A DNA stretch of 52,545 bases from Rubellimicrobium sp. (GTDB lineage: Bacteria; Pseudomonadota; Alphaproteobacteria; Rhodobacterales; Rhodobacteraceae), in contig JACFNP010000021.1 in assembly GCA_019454835.1 (NCBI GenBank), forward strand, positions 1 through 52,545. The letters are read 5' to 3'. The translations under genes were made by a program, and so were the position numbers. The notes under the pieces are model-generated. The model was not told where the DNA came from. It made no database searches and was given only the letters and a program-made list of their open reading frames with translations. Position 1 is the stretch's first letter. Each line of letters begins with the position of its first letter. Shown here in pieces: positions 1 through 7,497 of this stretch.

Positions 1-565
1 AGCCGGACAATCCCGCCGCTACCGTGGTCTAATTTTCCACCGCCGTTCTCAGATCATGGAGGACCCCTATGTCCTTGCCGTTCCCGAGGCGCTCGATCTT
101 GGCGGGGTCGTCGATCCCGAGCGCGAGCTTCCGGCGGCAAAGGTCAGGATGCTGCGCCAGTCGATCCATTTCGCGTTCGGCAGTACCCACGCCCGGCATG
201 TCTCGGAGTGGTACGACCGGCTTGTGCCCGGTCACCGGCCGGTCGCGCAATGCCGCAGCTTCGACACCGCGCTGTCGCTGGTGCGGGCCGGAACCGGCGT
301 CTGCATCGCCCCGGCCCTCGCCACCGTCGGGGCGGCGGGGGTCGGCGACCGTATCCGGCGCTACCGGATCGAGGTTCCGCCCCGGCGGATCGTCGTGCTT
401 CTCCTGTCCCAGAACCGGGCGCTGGAACCCATGGCCACGCTGATCGCCGGGCTGCGGGAGGCCGGCCGGACCCATCGCCTGCCCGAACTGCTGCCGACCC
501 CGCCCTTTCTGGCCGGTGACCCCGGCCCCGATCTGCAGATGCCGCCCGGAGCCGGTAACGACTGA
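1..565 (+). CDS. LysR-type transcriptional regulator, C-terminal part (cut by window edge)
   Basis: The frame is open from the first bases (codon phase begins at base 2) and ends with TGA at 563-565, so the gene starts outside the window. What is visible is the end of a LysR effector-binding domain: a strand-like stretch around MEDPYVLAVPE, then CRSFDTALSLVRAGTGVCIAP, the usual signature of subdomain RD-II, then a closing segment with LLLSQNRALEPMATLIAGL. The DNA-binding helix-turn-helix is not in view. The tail after the effector domain is Pro-rich and low in complexity. LysR proteins bind DNA as tetramers and respond to a small-molecule inducer; neither the ligand nor the target operon can be told from this fragment. 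The family call is fairly secure. Confidence 0.82.
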   Translation, partial: AGQSRRYRGLIFHRRSQIMEDPYVLAVPEALDLGGVVDPERELPAAKVRMLRQSIHFAFGSTHARHVSEWYDRLVPGHRPVAQCRSFDTALSLVRAGTGVCIAPALATVGAAGVGDRIRRYRIEVPPRRIVVLLLSQNRALEPMATLIAGLREAGRTHRLPELLPTPPFLAGDPGPDLQMPPGAGND

Positions 566-667
566 GCGCGGCTACCGGGCGATTCCCGCGAAATTGCCCT
601 GCCCCGGCCTCTTTTGGATTGAACCCCCGTTTCAGTGCCGCTAACATTGTGATAAGTTAATGGCCTG

Positions 668-691
668 AATGCGCACGGTTCAATGCGCATT
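668..691. promoter_or_regulatory. Inverted repeat between two LysR genes
   Basis: The arms AATGCGCA (668-675) and TGCGCATT (684-691) are perfectly complementary and separated by 8 bases, in the 284-base gap before the second LysR gene. There is no U-run, so an operator is more likely than a terminator. LysR boxes are often interrupted dyads of this size, so autoregulation is possible but unproven. Nothing else convincing was seen in the gap. Confidence 0.3.
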
Positions 692-854
692 AACAGAGCC
701 GGGGGCAAGCGGTGTCGGCTCGTCCTTGAGATGCAGCACGATCCCCCCAAGATGTGTCGCTTGACGATTATCAAGCCGGGTTCGGCAGAAACGCGAATAG
801 CATGAATGGCCGTGAAAGTGATGCCTGTGCAGGCGGCGCAATGACGGGGTGCAA

Positions 855-1901
855 ATGACCATTTTCCAGACCAGCGTCCATGCGTTCGGCGCGAATGGCG
901 TGGACATCAAGTTTCGCCAGCTCGAAATCTTCTACGCCGTGGTCATTGCCGGGACGATCACGCGCGCCAGCCAGCGTGTCGGCCTGAGCCAGCCCTCGAT
1001 CAGCCAGCAGCTTGCCAAGCTGGAAGAGCAACTCGGCGCCCAGTTGATCGAGCGCAACCGGGCGAACACGGTGACGCTGACCCCCGCCGGCGAATTCTGG
1101 TTCAAACACGCCGAAGACCTGATCCGGCGGATGCAGGAAAGCCTCCGCGAGCACGAGCAGCGATTCCGTCAGGGCGCATCGGTGCTGCGGCTCGGCATCA
1201 CCCCGGCCCATCACGGCACCTTCGTGATGTCGGCGGCCAAGATCGCCATGCGCGAGAACGACTTCGCCAAGTTCGAGGTGATCTACGATCTCAACTCCTA
1301 CGCGCTTCTCGAACAGCTCAGGATGCACAAGATCAACATTGCCGTCCTGTCGGCCGAGGTGCTCGGTCCCGAGGCGGGCAATTTCGCGGTGCGCGATCTC
1401 TATACCGACCAGATCGCGCTGGCCGTGCCGGTCGGTGTGTCGGAGGAGGAACTGACCTACGCCCTCTCGCCCGGAGCAGAACCGGGCAGGATCCGCCGGG
1501 AACTCTTGCGCTATGTCGAGATCGACAACGCGGTGCCGACCCGGCGGCCCTCGGACGAGTGGTACCGGATGAACCTGCCCGCCGCGACGGCCAGCTTCGG
1601 CGCGCCGAGCTTCAACGTCGCAGCGTCGCTGGTGGCCGAAGGGCTGGCAACGGCGCATCTGCCGATCTCGACCGCGCTGAACCTGCCGCATACGATCCGC
1701 AGCCGCCTGCGGCTCCACACGATCCCCGGAATGTCGCGGCCGATCGTGCTGGCGGCACGCAAGCATCTGATGACGCATGGCGCCTACGCACGGGTGTTCC
1801 GCGAAATCGTCGCATATTGCCAGACCGAGTGCGAGCGTCAGATGGCAACGCTCGATGCGCCCGCCATTACCGTCAATCCGATACCGTCCGAAGTCCAATG
1901 A
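855..1901 (+). CDS. LysR-family transcriptional regulator
   Basis: Complete LysR regulator of about 348 residues. The winged helix-turn-helix is clear near the N-terminus: FRQLEIFYAVV, then ITRASQRVGLSQPSISQQLA, then LEEQLGAQLIERN and LTPAGEFW. A linker helix with Arg/Glu-rich heptads follows, then the two-lobed effector domain starting about LRLGITPAH. The start is uncertain: ATG at 855 is chosen; GTG at 849 and GTG at 900 are in frame, and none has a strong Shine-Dalgarno. The first ~16 residues precede the normal family N-terminus, so the GTG at 900 may be the true start. The gene lies 284 bases downstream of another LysR gene and upstream of a membrane-anchored protein in the same direction. 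Its target and ligand are unknown. Confidence 0.88.
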   Translation: MTIFQTSVHAFGANGVDIKFRQLEIFYAVVIAGTITRASQRVGLSQPSISQQLAKLEEQLGAQLIERNRANTVTLTPAGEFWFKHAEDLIRRMQESLREHEQRFRQGASVLRLGITPAHHGTFVMSAAKIAMRENDFAKFEVIYDLNSYALLEQLRMHKINIAVLSAEVLGPEAGNFAVRDLYTDQIALAVPVGVSEEELTYALSPGAEPGRIRRELLRYVEIDNAVPTRRPSDEWYRMNLPAATASFGAPSFNVAASLVAEGLATAHLPISTALNLPHTIRSRLRLHTIPGMSRPIVLAARKHLMTHGAYARVFREIVAYCQTECERQMATLDAPAITVNPIPSEVQ

Positions 1902-1968
1902 GCATCGCCGCCTGCCCCGCCGTCACGGCGCAGGCCCCGGTGATGCGCGCAAACTGAATGGAGACCAC

Positions 1969-2778
1969 ATGCGTTTCTGGCAAGCCGTCGTCGCATCAGG
2001 CCTGATCCTGTCGGCGGGTCTCGGGCTTCTGGTCATGTCGGGGACCGCGCGCGGCCTCGCGGCGCCGGACCTTCAGGCGCAACTGGTCGTGCAGGACTTT
2101 CCGCTGCCGCCCGACATGGGCGTGGACCCCGCGCGCGTCGCGGACTTCATGGCCGCGAAGCTCCAGCAGCGCCTTGAGGACGACGTGGCGATCCGCCTCA
2201 TGCTGCCGGAAGACCCGCTGCAGAAGGTCAGGGACATCGTGCTGCCCCGGCTGATGAATGTCGTCGCGGTGCAGGCGATGATGAGCGAGATACCCGAACT
2301 CGACGCCCTGCTGGGTCTGGGGTCGTTCCGGCAGACCGTCAGCGGCGAGATCGACAGCCGCGAACCGGCAGCCGATGTCGCCCTGACGGTGCCGGGGGCG
2401 CTTCTGGCCACGGTTGACGGCGCGGTGGTCGGGATCGTCACCACATCGACGGGCCTGACGGCGCTGAATCTCGGAGACATGGCTGCGGGCCAAAGCCACC
2501 ATGTCGTCGTCTGGCGCGCCGACAGCGCCGCCGTCCCCGATCTGCGCCGCGCGATCCTGCTGGGCGCTGCCGATGGGCAACGCGGGCGGGTGCTGCTCGG
2601 CGGTGATCGCGGCTGGTTCGGCGCCGATATCGAGGTGTTGCGCTGGGGGCGCTGGATCATCGGCAGCCTGCTCGTCGCCGTGCTGGTCTTCGGTCTGGCC
2701 GCCGTGATGCTGCCGCTCCTCGTCACCAGACAGACGCGCCGCCGCAGGCCGGGCACGGCGGCAGACCTGCCGTCGTGA
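1969..2778 (+). CDS. Membrane-anchored periplasmic protein of unknown function
   Basis: 269 residues, ATG at 1969 with a GGAGA motif a few bases upstream. There is an N-terminal hydrophobic segment (residues ~7-30, VVASGLILSAGLGLLVM) that is a signal peptide or anchor, a predicted extracytoplasmic region of about 200 residues rich in Asp and Val, and a second strong membrane helix near the C-terminus (IIGSLLVAVLVFGLAAVMLPLL) followed by a positively charged tail (RQTRRRR). The topology would place the middle domain in the periplasm with both ends in the cytoplasm. I do not recognise the family. It starts 67 bases after the LysR gene in the same direction and could be co-transcribed with it. 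It is convergent with the XRE-cupin gene that follows. Confidence 0.7.
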   Translation: MRFWQAVVASGLILSAGLGLLVMSGTARGLAAPDLQAQLVVQDFPLPPDMGVDPARVADFMAAKLQQRLEDDVAIRLMLPEDPLQKVRDIVLPRLMNVVAVQAMMSEIPELDALLGLGSFRQTVSGEIDSREPAADVALTVPGALLATVDGAVVGIVTTSTGLTALNLGDMAAGQSHHVVVWRADSAAVPDLRRAILLGAADGQRGRVLLGGDRGWFGADIEVLRWGRWIIGSLLVAVLVFGLAAVMLPLLVTRQTRRRRPGTAADLPS

Positions 2779-2832
2779 CCTTCGGGCGGGGGTGATCCGG
2801 CGCGGCGGATCGGCCCTGAACGGCCCTCCCCG

Positions 2833-3498
2833 TCAGAACGTCGGCGGGGTGCAGGTCCACAGGATGCTGGCGCGTTCGGTGCCGACGTTGCGGTAGGAAT
2901 GCGGCACGTCCGAGGGGAAGCAGAAGGAATCGCCCTCGTTCAGCCGGTAAACGGTGCCGTCGAGCACCAGTTCGATGGCGCCGCGCAGGATGTAGCCGGT
3001 TTCTTCACCTTCATGCGCGATGGCGTCGCCGCTGCGGCTGCCCACGTCGATGTGGTGGATCGTGCTTTGCAGCAGATGGCCGCCGTTGAAGGGGACGATG
3101 CGCTCGAACGACACGCCCGCGCCGTCGCCGAGGCGGCGGTCGAGCGTGACGACCGGGCGCGTCCCCTTGCGCGACACCGGCGAGGCATCGGGGTCGCGTT
3201 CCTCGAACAGCCAACTGATGTTGGTTTCCAGCACCCGCACCAGCCGGTGCACCAGCGGCAGCGACGGCAGGGCGCGGCCGTTCTCGACCTTCGACAGCAG
3301 GCTTTCCGAACAGCCGCATTGCTGCGCCAGCGACTTGAGGGTCAGCCCCTTGGCGTGCCGCGCCAGCCGCAGCCGCAGCCCCAGCCGTCGCCGCGATTCG
3401 ACGAGATCATCAGCTTCCGGGCTGTCCATCCGCGACGCGCGGCCCCTGGTCGACACATCATCCACCCCGACGGGCACGATTCCATCGGTTGACTCCAT
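2833..3498 (-). CDS. XRE-family regulator with C-terminal cupin domain (PuuR-like)
   Basis: 221 residues. The start at 3498 is fixed by a good ribosome-binding site (GAGGAGA just upstream on the minus strand); the frame stays open for another 65 codons upstream, but that stretch is Arg/Pro-rich and not protein-like. After a ~25-residue leader comes an HTH_3 domain (LRLARHAKGLTLKSLAQQCG, then SESLLSKVENGRALPSL), then a cupin barrel with HEGEETGYILRGAIELVLDG and GDSFCFPSDVPHSYRN. This arrangement is that of PuuR and related sensors of small amines or amino acids, which repress catabolic genes. No putrescine genes adjoin it, although a PuuD-like hydrolase lies 24 kb away. The ligand is unknown. 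Confidence 0.85.
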   Translation of the reverse strand: MESTDGIVPVGVDDVSTRGRASRMDSPEADDLVESRRRLGLRLRLARHAKGLTLKSLAQQCGCSESLLSKVENGRALPSLPLVHRLVRVLETNISWLFEERDPDASPVSRKGTRPVVTLDRRLGDGAGVSFERIVPFNGGHLLQSTIHHIDVGSRSGDAIAHEGEETGYILRGAIELVLDGTVYRLNEGDSFCFPSDVPHSYRNVGTERASILWTCTPPTF

Positions 3499-3730
3499 CA
3501 CACTCTCCTCTGCCCCGCGCCGGACACCGCCATCGGTGCCCGCATCGCGCGCCGGCGCGTCGGCGTCCACGGTGACGGGGTGGTTGTGCTGATACGCGAC
3601 CTTGATGCGCGCGTCGAACGCGCCAATCGACACCGGGCGACAGGGGCGCCTTGCCTGCCGTGACGGGGCGGCGGCGCATTTGGCGCGGGTCACCTGCGCC
3701 GCGCCGGTTCGGGCGGCGGGGCCGGTCAGG

Positions 3731-3841
3731 CTACCGGCCGAGGATCAGCCAGTATCCCACCGCCGCCACCAGCAGCGCCAGCAGATACGGCCCGATCACC
3801 GGGCGGTTGACAAAGCGCCACAGGGCGCGCAGCGCGCTCAC
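3731..3841 (-). CDS. 36-residue membrane protein translationally coupled to pheS
   Basis: A very short reading frame starting with GTG at 3841 that overlaps the pheS stop codon (GTGA shared, TGA at 3838-3840). The peptide is [18 protein letters not shown] followed by one hydrophobic helix ([18 protein letters not shown]). The basic N-terminus and single helix predict an inner-membrane protein with the N-terminus in the cytoplasm. The stop-start overlap is the classic sign of translational coupling, which is the main support for its being real; the family is not one I can name. pheT does not follow: the next gene on this strand is the XRE-cupin regulator, 232 bases on. Confidence 0.6.
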   Translation of the reverse strand: MSALRALWRFVNRPVIGPYLLALLVAAVGYWLILGR

Positions 3842-4908
3842 CGCGCCACGCCGGTGTGCAGCGCGGGCATGTCCAGCGCCGCGAAACCGTAATGGCGCAG
3901 CCAGCGCAGGTCGCTGTCGAAGAATGACCGCAGGTCGGGAATGCCGTATTTCAGCATCGCGATCCGGTCGATCCCCATGCCGAAGGCGAAGCCTTGCCAT
4001 TCATGCGGGTCGATCCCGCCCGCGCGCAGCACCTTGGGATGCACCATGCCGGACCCCAGCACCTCAAGCCAGCCGTCACCCTCGCCGACATGCACCGCGC
4101 CGCCTTCAAAGCTGCACTGGATGTCGACCTCGGCCGAAGGCTCCGTGAACGGAAAATGTGAGGCGCGGAACCGCGTCTTTACCCTCGTGCCGAAATAGGC
4201 CGAGAAGAATTCCTCGAGCACCCATTTCAGGTTCGCCATGGTCAGCGAACGATCCAGCGCCAGCCCCTCGACCTGGTGGAAGTTGGGGGTATGGGTCTGG
4301 TCGTAATCGGCGCGGTAAACCCTGCCCGGACAGATGATGCGGATCGGCGCGCCCTGCGTCTCCATCGAGCGGATCTGCACGGGCGAGGTATGGGTGCGCA
4401 GCACGGCGGGCGGGCGGGGATCGCCCGGATCGCGGTGCATGTAGAACGTGTCCATCTCGGCGCGCGCGGGGTGGTGGCCGGGGATGTTCAGGGCGTCGAA
4501 ATTGTACCAGTCGCTTTCGATCTCCGGCCCTTCGGCAACGGCAAAGCCCATGTCGGCGAAGATGGCGGTGACCTCATCCCGGACCTGGGAAATCGGGTGG
4601 ATCGTCCCCTGTCGGCGCGGCCGCGCGGGCAGGGTCACGTCGAGCCATTCGTCGGCGAGCCGCGCGTCCAGCGCCGCATCCCCCAGCGCCGCACGTCGGG
4701 CGCGCAGCGCCGAGTCGATCTCGTCGCGCAGGGCATTGAGCGCCGCCCCGGTAGCGGCGCGGGCTTCGGGTTCCATCCCGCCCAGCCCGCGCATCCTGAG
4801 GCTGATCTCGCCCTTCTTGCCCAGCGCGGCCAGCCGCACCTCTTCAAGCGCGGCCTCGTCGGCGGCGCTGGCGATGCGGTCGAGATACTTGGCTTTCAGC
4901 GCATCCAT
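3838..4908 (-). CDS. pheS: Phenylalanyl-tRNA synthetase alpha subunit
   Basis: 356 residues, the normal length for a bacterial PheS. The alpha subunit carries the class II aminoacylation site of the alpha2-beta2 enzyme that charges tRNA-Phe. An N-terminal coiled coil (residues 1-85) precedes the catalytic core. Class II motif 1 lies at [11 protein letters not shown] and the following [12 protein letters not shown], motif 2 at [11 protein letters not shown], and motif 3 at [18 protein letters not shown] near the C-terminus. The start ATG is at 4908. The usual order rpmI-rplT-pheS-pheT is only partly kept: rpmI and rplT are upstream on the same strand but separated from pheS by a toxin-antitoxin pair and a repeat element, and pheT is absent downstream. 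Confidence 0.97.
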   Translation of the reverse strand: MDALKAKYLDRIASAADEAALEEVRLAALGKKGEISLRMRGLGGMEPEARAATGAALNALRDEIDSALRARRAALGDAALDARLADEWLDVTLPARPRRQGTIHPISQVRDEVTAIFADMGFAVAEGPEIESDWYNFDALNIPGHHPARAEMDTFYMHRDPGDPRPPAVLRTHTSPVQIRSMETQGAPIRIICPGRVYRADYDQTHTPNFHQVEGLALDRSLTMANLKWVLEEFFSAYFGTRVKTRFRASHFPFTEPSAEVDIQCSFEGGAVHVGEGDGWLEVLGSGMVHPKVLRAGGIDPHEWQGFAFGMGIDRIAMLKYGIPDLRSFFDSDLRWLRHYGFAALDMPALHTGVAR

Positions 4909-5000
4909 GGCGGGCCTTTCCTGTCACCAGGGCGGGTTAGCGCGCGGCTGGCCGGGGTGCAAGCGGCGGCGCGCGCGTGGGGCAGGCGGGCGAAGGACAT

Positions 5001-5093
5001 ATTCCGTCATTGCGAGGCGCAAGCCGAAGCAACCCGAGGGTATTGAGCGAGCGGTCGGGGTTGCTTCGGCTTGCGCCTCGCGGGTGACGGAAT
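5001..5093. repeat. ~90-base inverted-repeat element, copy 1
   Basis: The outer arms begin ATTCCGTCA and end TGACGGAAT. Inside are GCGAGGCGCAAGCCGAAGCAA and its near-complement GGTTGCTTCGGCTTGCGCC, around a ~20-base central segment containing GAGCGAGCGGTCGG. It would form a long hairpin. It lies between pheS and the toxin-antitoxin pair and belongs to the ten-copy family of this window. Confidence 0.9.
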
Positions 5094-5184
5094 ACGCAGT
5101 TCGCCCGATTGCCCCATACACACGCTTGAAATGATCGGGGTGATGTCATATCAATATCCCCGGACTCATGACCTGAGGCACCCG

Positions 5185-5820
5185 ATGAACGCCGCCCGTG
5201 CACATCTGCTCGAACCGCTGCGCACCGACCGCCAGACCCTTGCGCGGATCGAGGCGCAGGACAGCGGCAACATCCGCCTGCTGCGCGTCGATGACGACGA
5301 AATGTTCGCGGCCATCCAGACTTTCGTCCGGCTTCTGGGCGAGAAGCGCGAAGCTGCACTCGATGACACGATCCGGGCGCTGGTCGATGCGCTGGGGCCG
5401 GTGCAGATGAAGGACATCGAGGCGTCGGTGCTGATGGACAATGCGCGGCTGCGGCGCGAGTATCTCGAAGAGGTCGAGACGCTTTCGAGCGAGGAAGTCC
5501 ATGCGCTTTCGGGCCGCAGCAGCCGAAATACCGCCGAGACCGCGTCGCGCTGGGTGCGCGAGGGAAAGGTTTTCGCGGTAAAGGCCGGTCGCGCGTTGCG
5601 CCTGCCGGTGTTCCAGTTCGCCGACGGCCAGCCGCGCCCCGAGATCGCGCGCATCCTTGCGGCCCTGCCCGAATACCAGCGTCACGGCTGGCCTGCGGCA
5701 TTCTGGTTCGCCTCGGGCCATGGCTACCTCGGCTGCGCCCCGCAAGACGCGCTGGCCGACCCGGCGCGGGCGGGCGACGTGGTCGAGGCGGCGCGGCAGA
5801 CCGGCGGCGTGCGCGGGTGA
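5185..5820 (+). CDS. Antitoxin of a RES-type toxin-antitoxin pair (DUF2384-like C-terminus)
   Basis: 211 residues from ATG 5185, preceded by GAGG at a 6-base spacing; an earlier ATG at 5143 has a weaker site. The C-terminal third (residues ~145-205) matches the toxin-binding (MbcA/ParS/Xre, DUF2384) pattern: ILAALPEYQRHGWPAAFWF, a Gly/Leu turn, then DPARAGDVVEAARQ. In the middle (about 98-140) is a probable DNA-binding segment, LSSEEVHALSG then ETASRWVREGKVFAV, which looks more like a MerR/excisionase-type helix-turn-helix than the usual Xre domain. The N-terminal ~90 residues are helical and not recognised. The last bases overlap the toxin start (GTGA). Expected role: neutralise the RES toxin and repress the operon. 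Confidence 0.75.
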   Translation: MNAARAHLLEPLRTDRQTLARIEAQDSGNIRLLRVDDDEMFAAIQTFVRLLGEKREAALDDTIRALVDALGPVQMKDIEASVLMDNARLRREYLEEVETLSSEEVHALSGRSSRNTAETASRWVREGKVFAVKAGRALRLPVFQFADGQPRPEIARILAALPEYQRHGWPAAFWFASGHGYLGCAPQDALADPARAGDVVEAARQTGGVRG

Positions 5821-6452
5821 CGCTGCCCGTGCCGCCCGCCCGGCTGCCACCTCCGAACAGCGAAACGCTGCCCGCAGGCGCCGCCCTGTTCTGGGTGCAT
5901 CGCTCCGATCTGGAACCGGCCGCGTTCAACCCCGGCCTCGGCGCGGACGGGCGCTTCTCGCCGATCACCGACCGGGCGGGCGCGGTGGTGCCCTCGCTCT
6001 ATGCCGCGACCTCGCCCGCAGCGGCCGCGTTCGAGACCATCTTTCACGATGTCCTGCCCGGACCGTTCGCCTCGGTTCCCGACGCCATGCTTCAGGCCCG
6101 CCGCGCGTCCCGGTTGCGGACCCGCCGCGCGCTGACCATCGTGCAGCTTCATGCGCCCGACCTGCGGCGCTGGTCGCTGACACCCGACGGCCTGATCGCC
6201 ACCCCGTCGCGCGACTATACCGTGACGGCCCGCTGGGCCGAGGCCATCCACCGGCAGTTTGCCGACATGCACGGCCTGGTGTGGACCTCGAACAGATGCG
6301 ACCCCGAGCGCTGCTATCTGTTCTTCGGCAACCGTGTGCAGGCCGCCGACTTCGACATTGCCGAAAGTGCCGGGCTGGGCAGCGCCGGGCCTGCGCGCGA
6401 TGCCGTGGTCGCGGCTGCCCGGCGCGCCGGAATCGTGATCGTTCCGGCATGA
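5817..6452 (+). CDS. RES-domain toxin (NAD+-degrading family)
   Basis: 211 residues starting with GTG at 5817, overlapping the antitoxin stop by four bases. RES toxins fold like ADP-ribosyltransferases; characterised members break down NAD+. The three residues that name the family are visible: Arg (R29 in VHRSDL or R46 in GRFSP), Glu at about 73 (AAFETIFHDV) and Ser at about 158 (VWTSNRC), with the typical LYAATSPAAAAFET segment. The length is in the family range, with no truncation or frameshift, so it is probably active. It converges on rplT, and the rpmI-rplT terminator lies in the 62-base gap between them. The function is inferred from family membership. Confidence 0.88.
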   Translation: MTLPVPPARLPPPNSETLPAGAALFWVHRSDLEPAAFNPGLGADGRFSPITDRAGAVVPSLYAATSPAAAAFETIFHDVLPGPFASVPDAMLQARRASRLRTRRALTIVQLHAPDLRRWSLTPDGLIATPSRDYTVTARWAEAIHRQFADMHGLVWTSNRCDPERCYLFFGNRVQAADFDIAESAGLGSAGPARDAVVAAARRAGIVIVPA

Positions 6453-6465
6453 CCGCGCCCCATGC

Positions 6466-6493
6466 AAAAGGGCCGCACCCTGCGGTGCGGCCC
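6466..6493 (-). terminator. Rho-independent terminator of rpmI-rplT
   Basis: The perfect 10-base arms GGGCCGCACC and GGTGCGGCCC enclose a 4-base loop. On the minus strand the stem is followed by TTTTG. It lies 21 bases after the rplT stop codon. With few T residues downstream on the plus strand it would serve the toxin gene less well. Confidence 0.85.
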
Positions 6494-6514
6494 CCTGATC
6501 GCGGATCGCCCGGA

Positions 6515-6883
6515 TCAGCCCTGCGGCAGCGCCGCGCGGGCCTTGTCGGCGATGACGTTGAACGTCTCGGGCTGGTGCACGGCGAGATCGGCGAGAACCT
6601 TGCGGTCCACCTCGATCCCGGCCAGCGCCAGGCCGTTGATGAAGCGCGAATAGGTCAGCGCCGGATCGAAGACGCGCACGGCGGCGTTGATGCGCTGGAT
6701 CCAGAGCGCGCGGAAGTTGCGCTTCTTCACATGGCGGTCGCGCGTCGCGTATTGATTCGCCTTGTCGACCGACTGCTTGGCGACCTTGAAGGTGCGGTGG
6801 CGGCGGTCGTAATGCCCCTTGGCCGCGTCAAGAACCTTCTTGTGGCGGCGATGGGTGACGGGTCCACTGGTGGTGCGTGACAT
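6515..6883 (-). CDS. rplT: 50S ribosomal protein L20
   Basis: 122 residues. The highly basic N-terminal arm ([35 protein letters not shown]) and the globular part with [36 protein letters not shown] and [10 protein letters not shown] are the L20 signature. L20 binds 23S rRNA early in 50S assembly and in many bacteria also represses its own operon. It follows rpmI by 12 bases on the same strand, so the two are co-transcribed, and it ends just before a strong terminator. Confidence 0.98.
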   Translation of the reverse strand: MSRTTSGPVTHRRHKKVLDAAKGHYDRRHRTFKVAKQSVDKANQYATRDRHVKKRNFRALWIQRINAAVRVFDPALTYSRFINGLALAGIEVDRKVLADLAVHQPETFNVIADKARAALPQG

Positions 6884-6895
6884 CTCGGCGCCTCC

Positions 6896-7096
6896 TCAGC
6901 GGTCGTAGGGCATGTATTTGAGAACGATCTTGCGATCGGCCTCGGACAGGGTGGTGGTGCCGCGTGCGTTGCGGATGAACTTCGCGGTCCGCTTGATCAT
7001 GCCGTGGCGCTTGCCGGCCTGACCGGCGATGATCTTGCCGGTTGCCGACACCTTGAAGCGCTTTTTCGCGCTCGACTTGGTCTTCATCTTGGGCAT
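6896..7096 (-). CDS. rpmI: 50S ribosomal protein L35
   Basis: 66 residues. [20 protein letters not shown], then [17 protein letters not shown] and the end KYMPYDR identify L35, a small basic protein of the large subunit. A good ribosome-binding site (AGGAGA) precedes the ATG. It is the first gene of a two-gene operon with rplT. infC, which often precedes rpmI, is not present upstream. Confidence 0.98.
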   Translation of the reverse strand: MPKMKTKSSAKKRFKVSATGKIIAGQAGKRHGMIKRTAKFIRNARGTTTLSEADRKIVLKYMPYDR

Positions 7097-7170
7097 TTCG
7101 GTCTCCTGTAGCCAGATCCCGTGAACGCGCGACTCGGCATGCCGCTTTGGGCCGGCCGCGCGGGACGTGA

Positions 7171-7192
7171 GGCGCCCCGATACAGGGGCGCC
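7171..7192 (-). terminator. Hairpin downstream of the pykA-small membrane protein pair
   Basis: The arms GGCGCCCC and GGGGCGCC are perfectly complementary around a 6-base loop. The hairpin lies about 20 bases after the stop of the small membrane protein and before rpmI. There is no T-run, so this is a weak or Rho-assisted terminator at best. Confidence 0.45.
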
Positions 7193-7210
7193 GCCGTGAA
7201 TGCAACCGCC

Positions 7211-7435
7211 TCAGCGCAGGTAATGGCCGATCACGCGGGTAAAGGCGTCGGGGATGTCGCCCAGCGAATAGCCCGAGGGCTTCTGCCAGATCGCCAGCGC
7301 GATCAGCCCGCCGCCGATCATCACCAGGATCGTGCCCGCACGGGGCGGGCGGCTGTCCGAGAAGGCGCCGATGATGGCCGGGATCGCCAGGATGACGACG
7401 ACCAGACCGATGACGAAGAACAGGTCAGCCTGCAC
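7211..7435 (-). CDS. Small two-helix membrane protein downstream of pyruvate kinase
   Basis: 74 residues if it starts at GTG 7435. Two hydrophobic helices are obvious: FFVIGLVVVILAIPAIIGAF and TILVMIGGGLIALAIW, joined by a short loop SDSRPPRAG, with a C-terminal soluble tail (YSLGDIPDAFTRVIGHYL). It is predicted to be an integral inner-membrane protein. The frame is open further upstream, but that part runs into pykA and is Arg-rich. It starts 62 bases after pykA on the same strand, so co-transcription is likely. No function can be assigned. Confidence 0.65.
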   Translation of the reverse strand: MQADLFFVIGLVVVILAIPAIIGAFSDSRPPRAGTILVMIGGGLIALAIWQKPSGYSLGDIPDAFTRVIGHYLR

Positions 7436-7497
7436 ATCCGGCCCCGCTTGCAGTCCTTGCCCGCAAGCGGCCTCGCTTGCAGCCCATGCCCGCGAGG

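Noticed and set aside
640..660. A CceR-like half-site (CCGCTAACA) before the second LysR gene
   Set aside because: Only the right half matches; the left half (GTGC) does not, so the dyad is missing.
3499..3693. N-terminal extension of the XRE-cupin regulator to position 3693
   Set aside because: The extra 65 residues are Arg/Ala/Pro-rich and unlike the family, while a good ribosome-binding site points to 3498.
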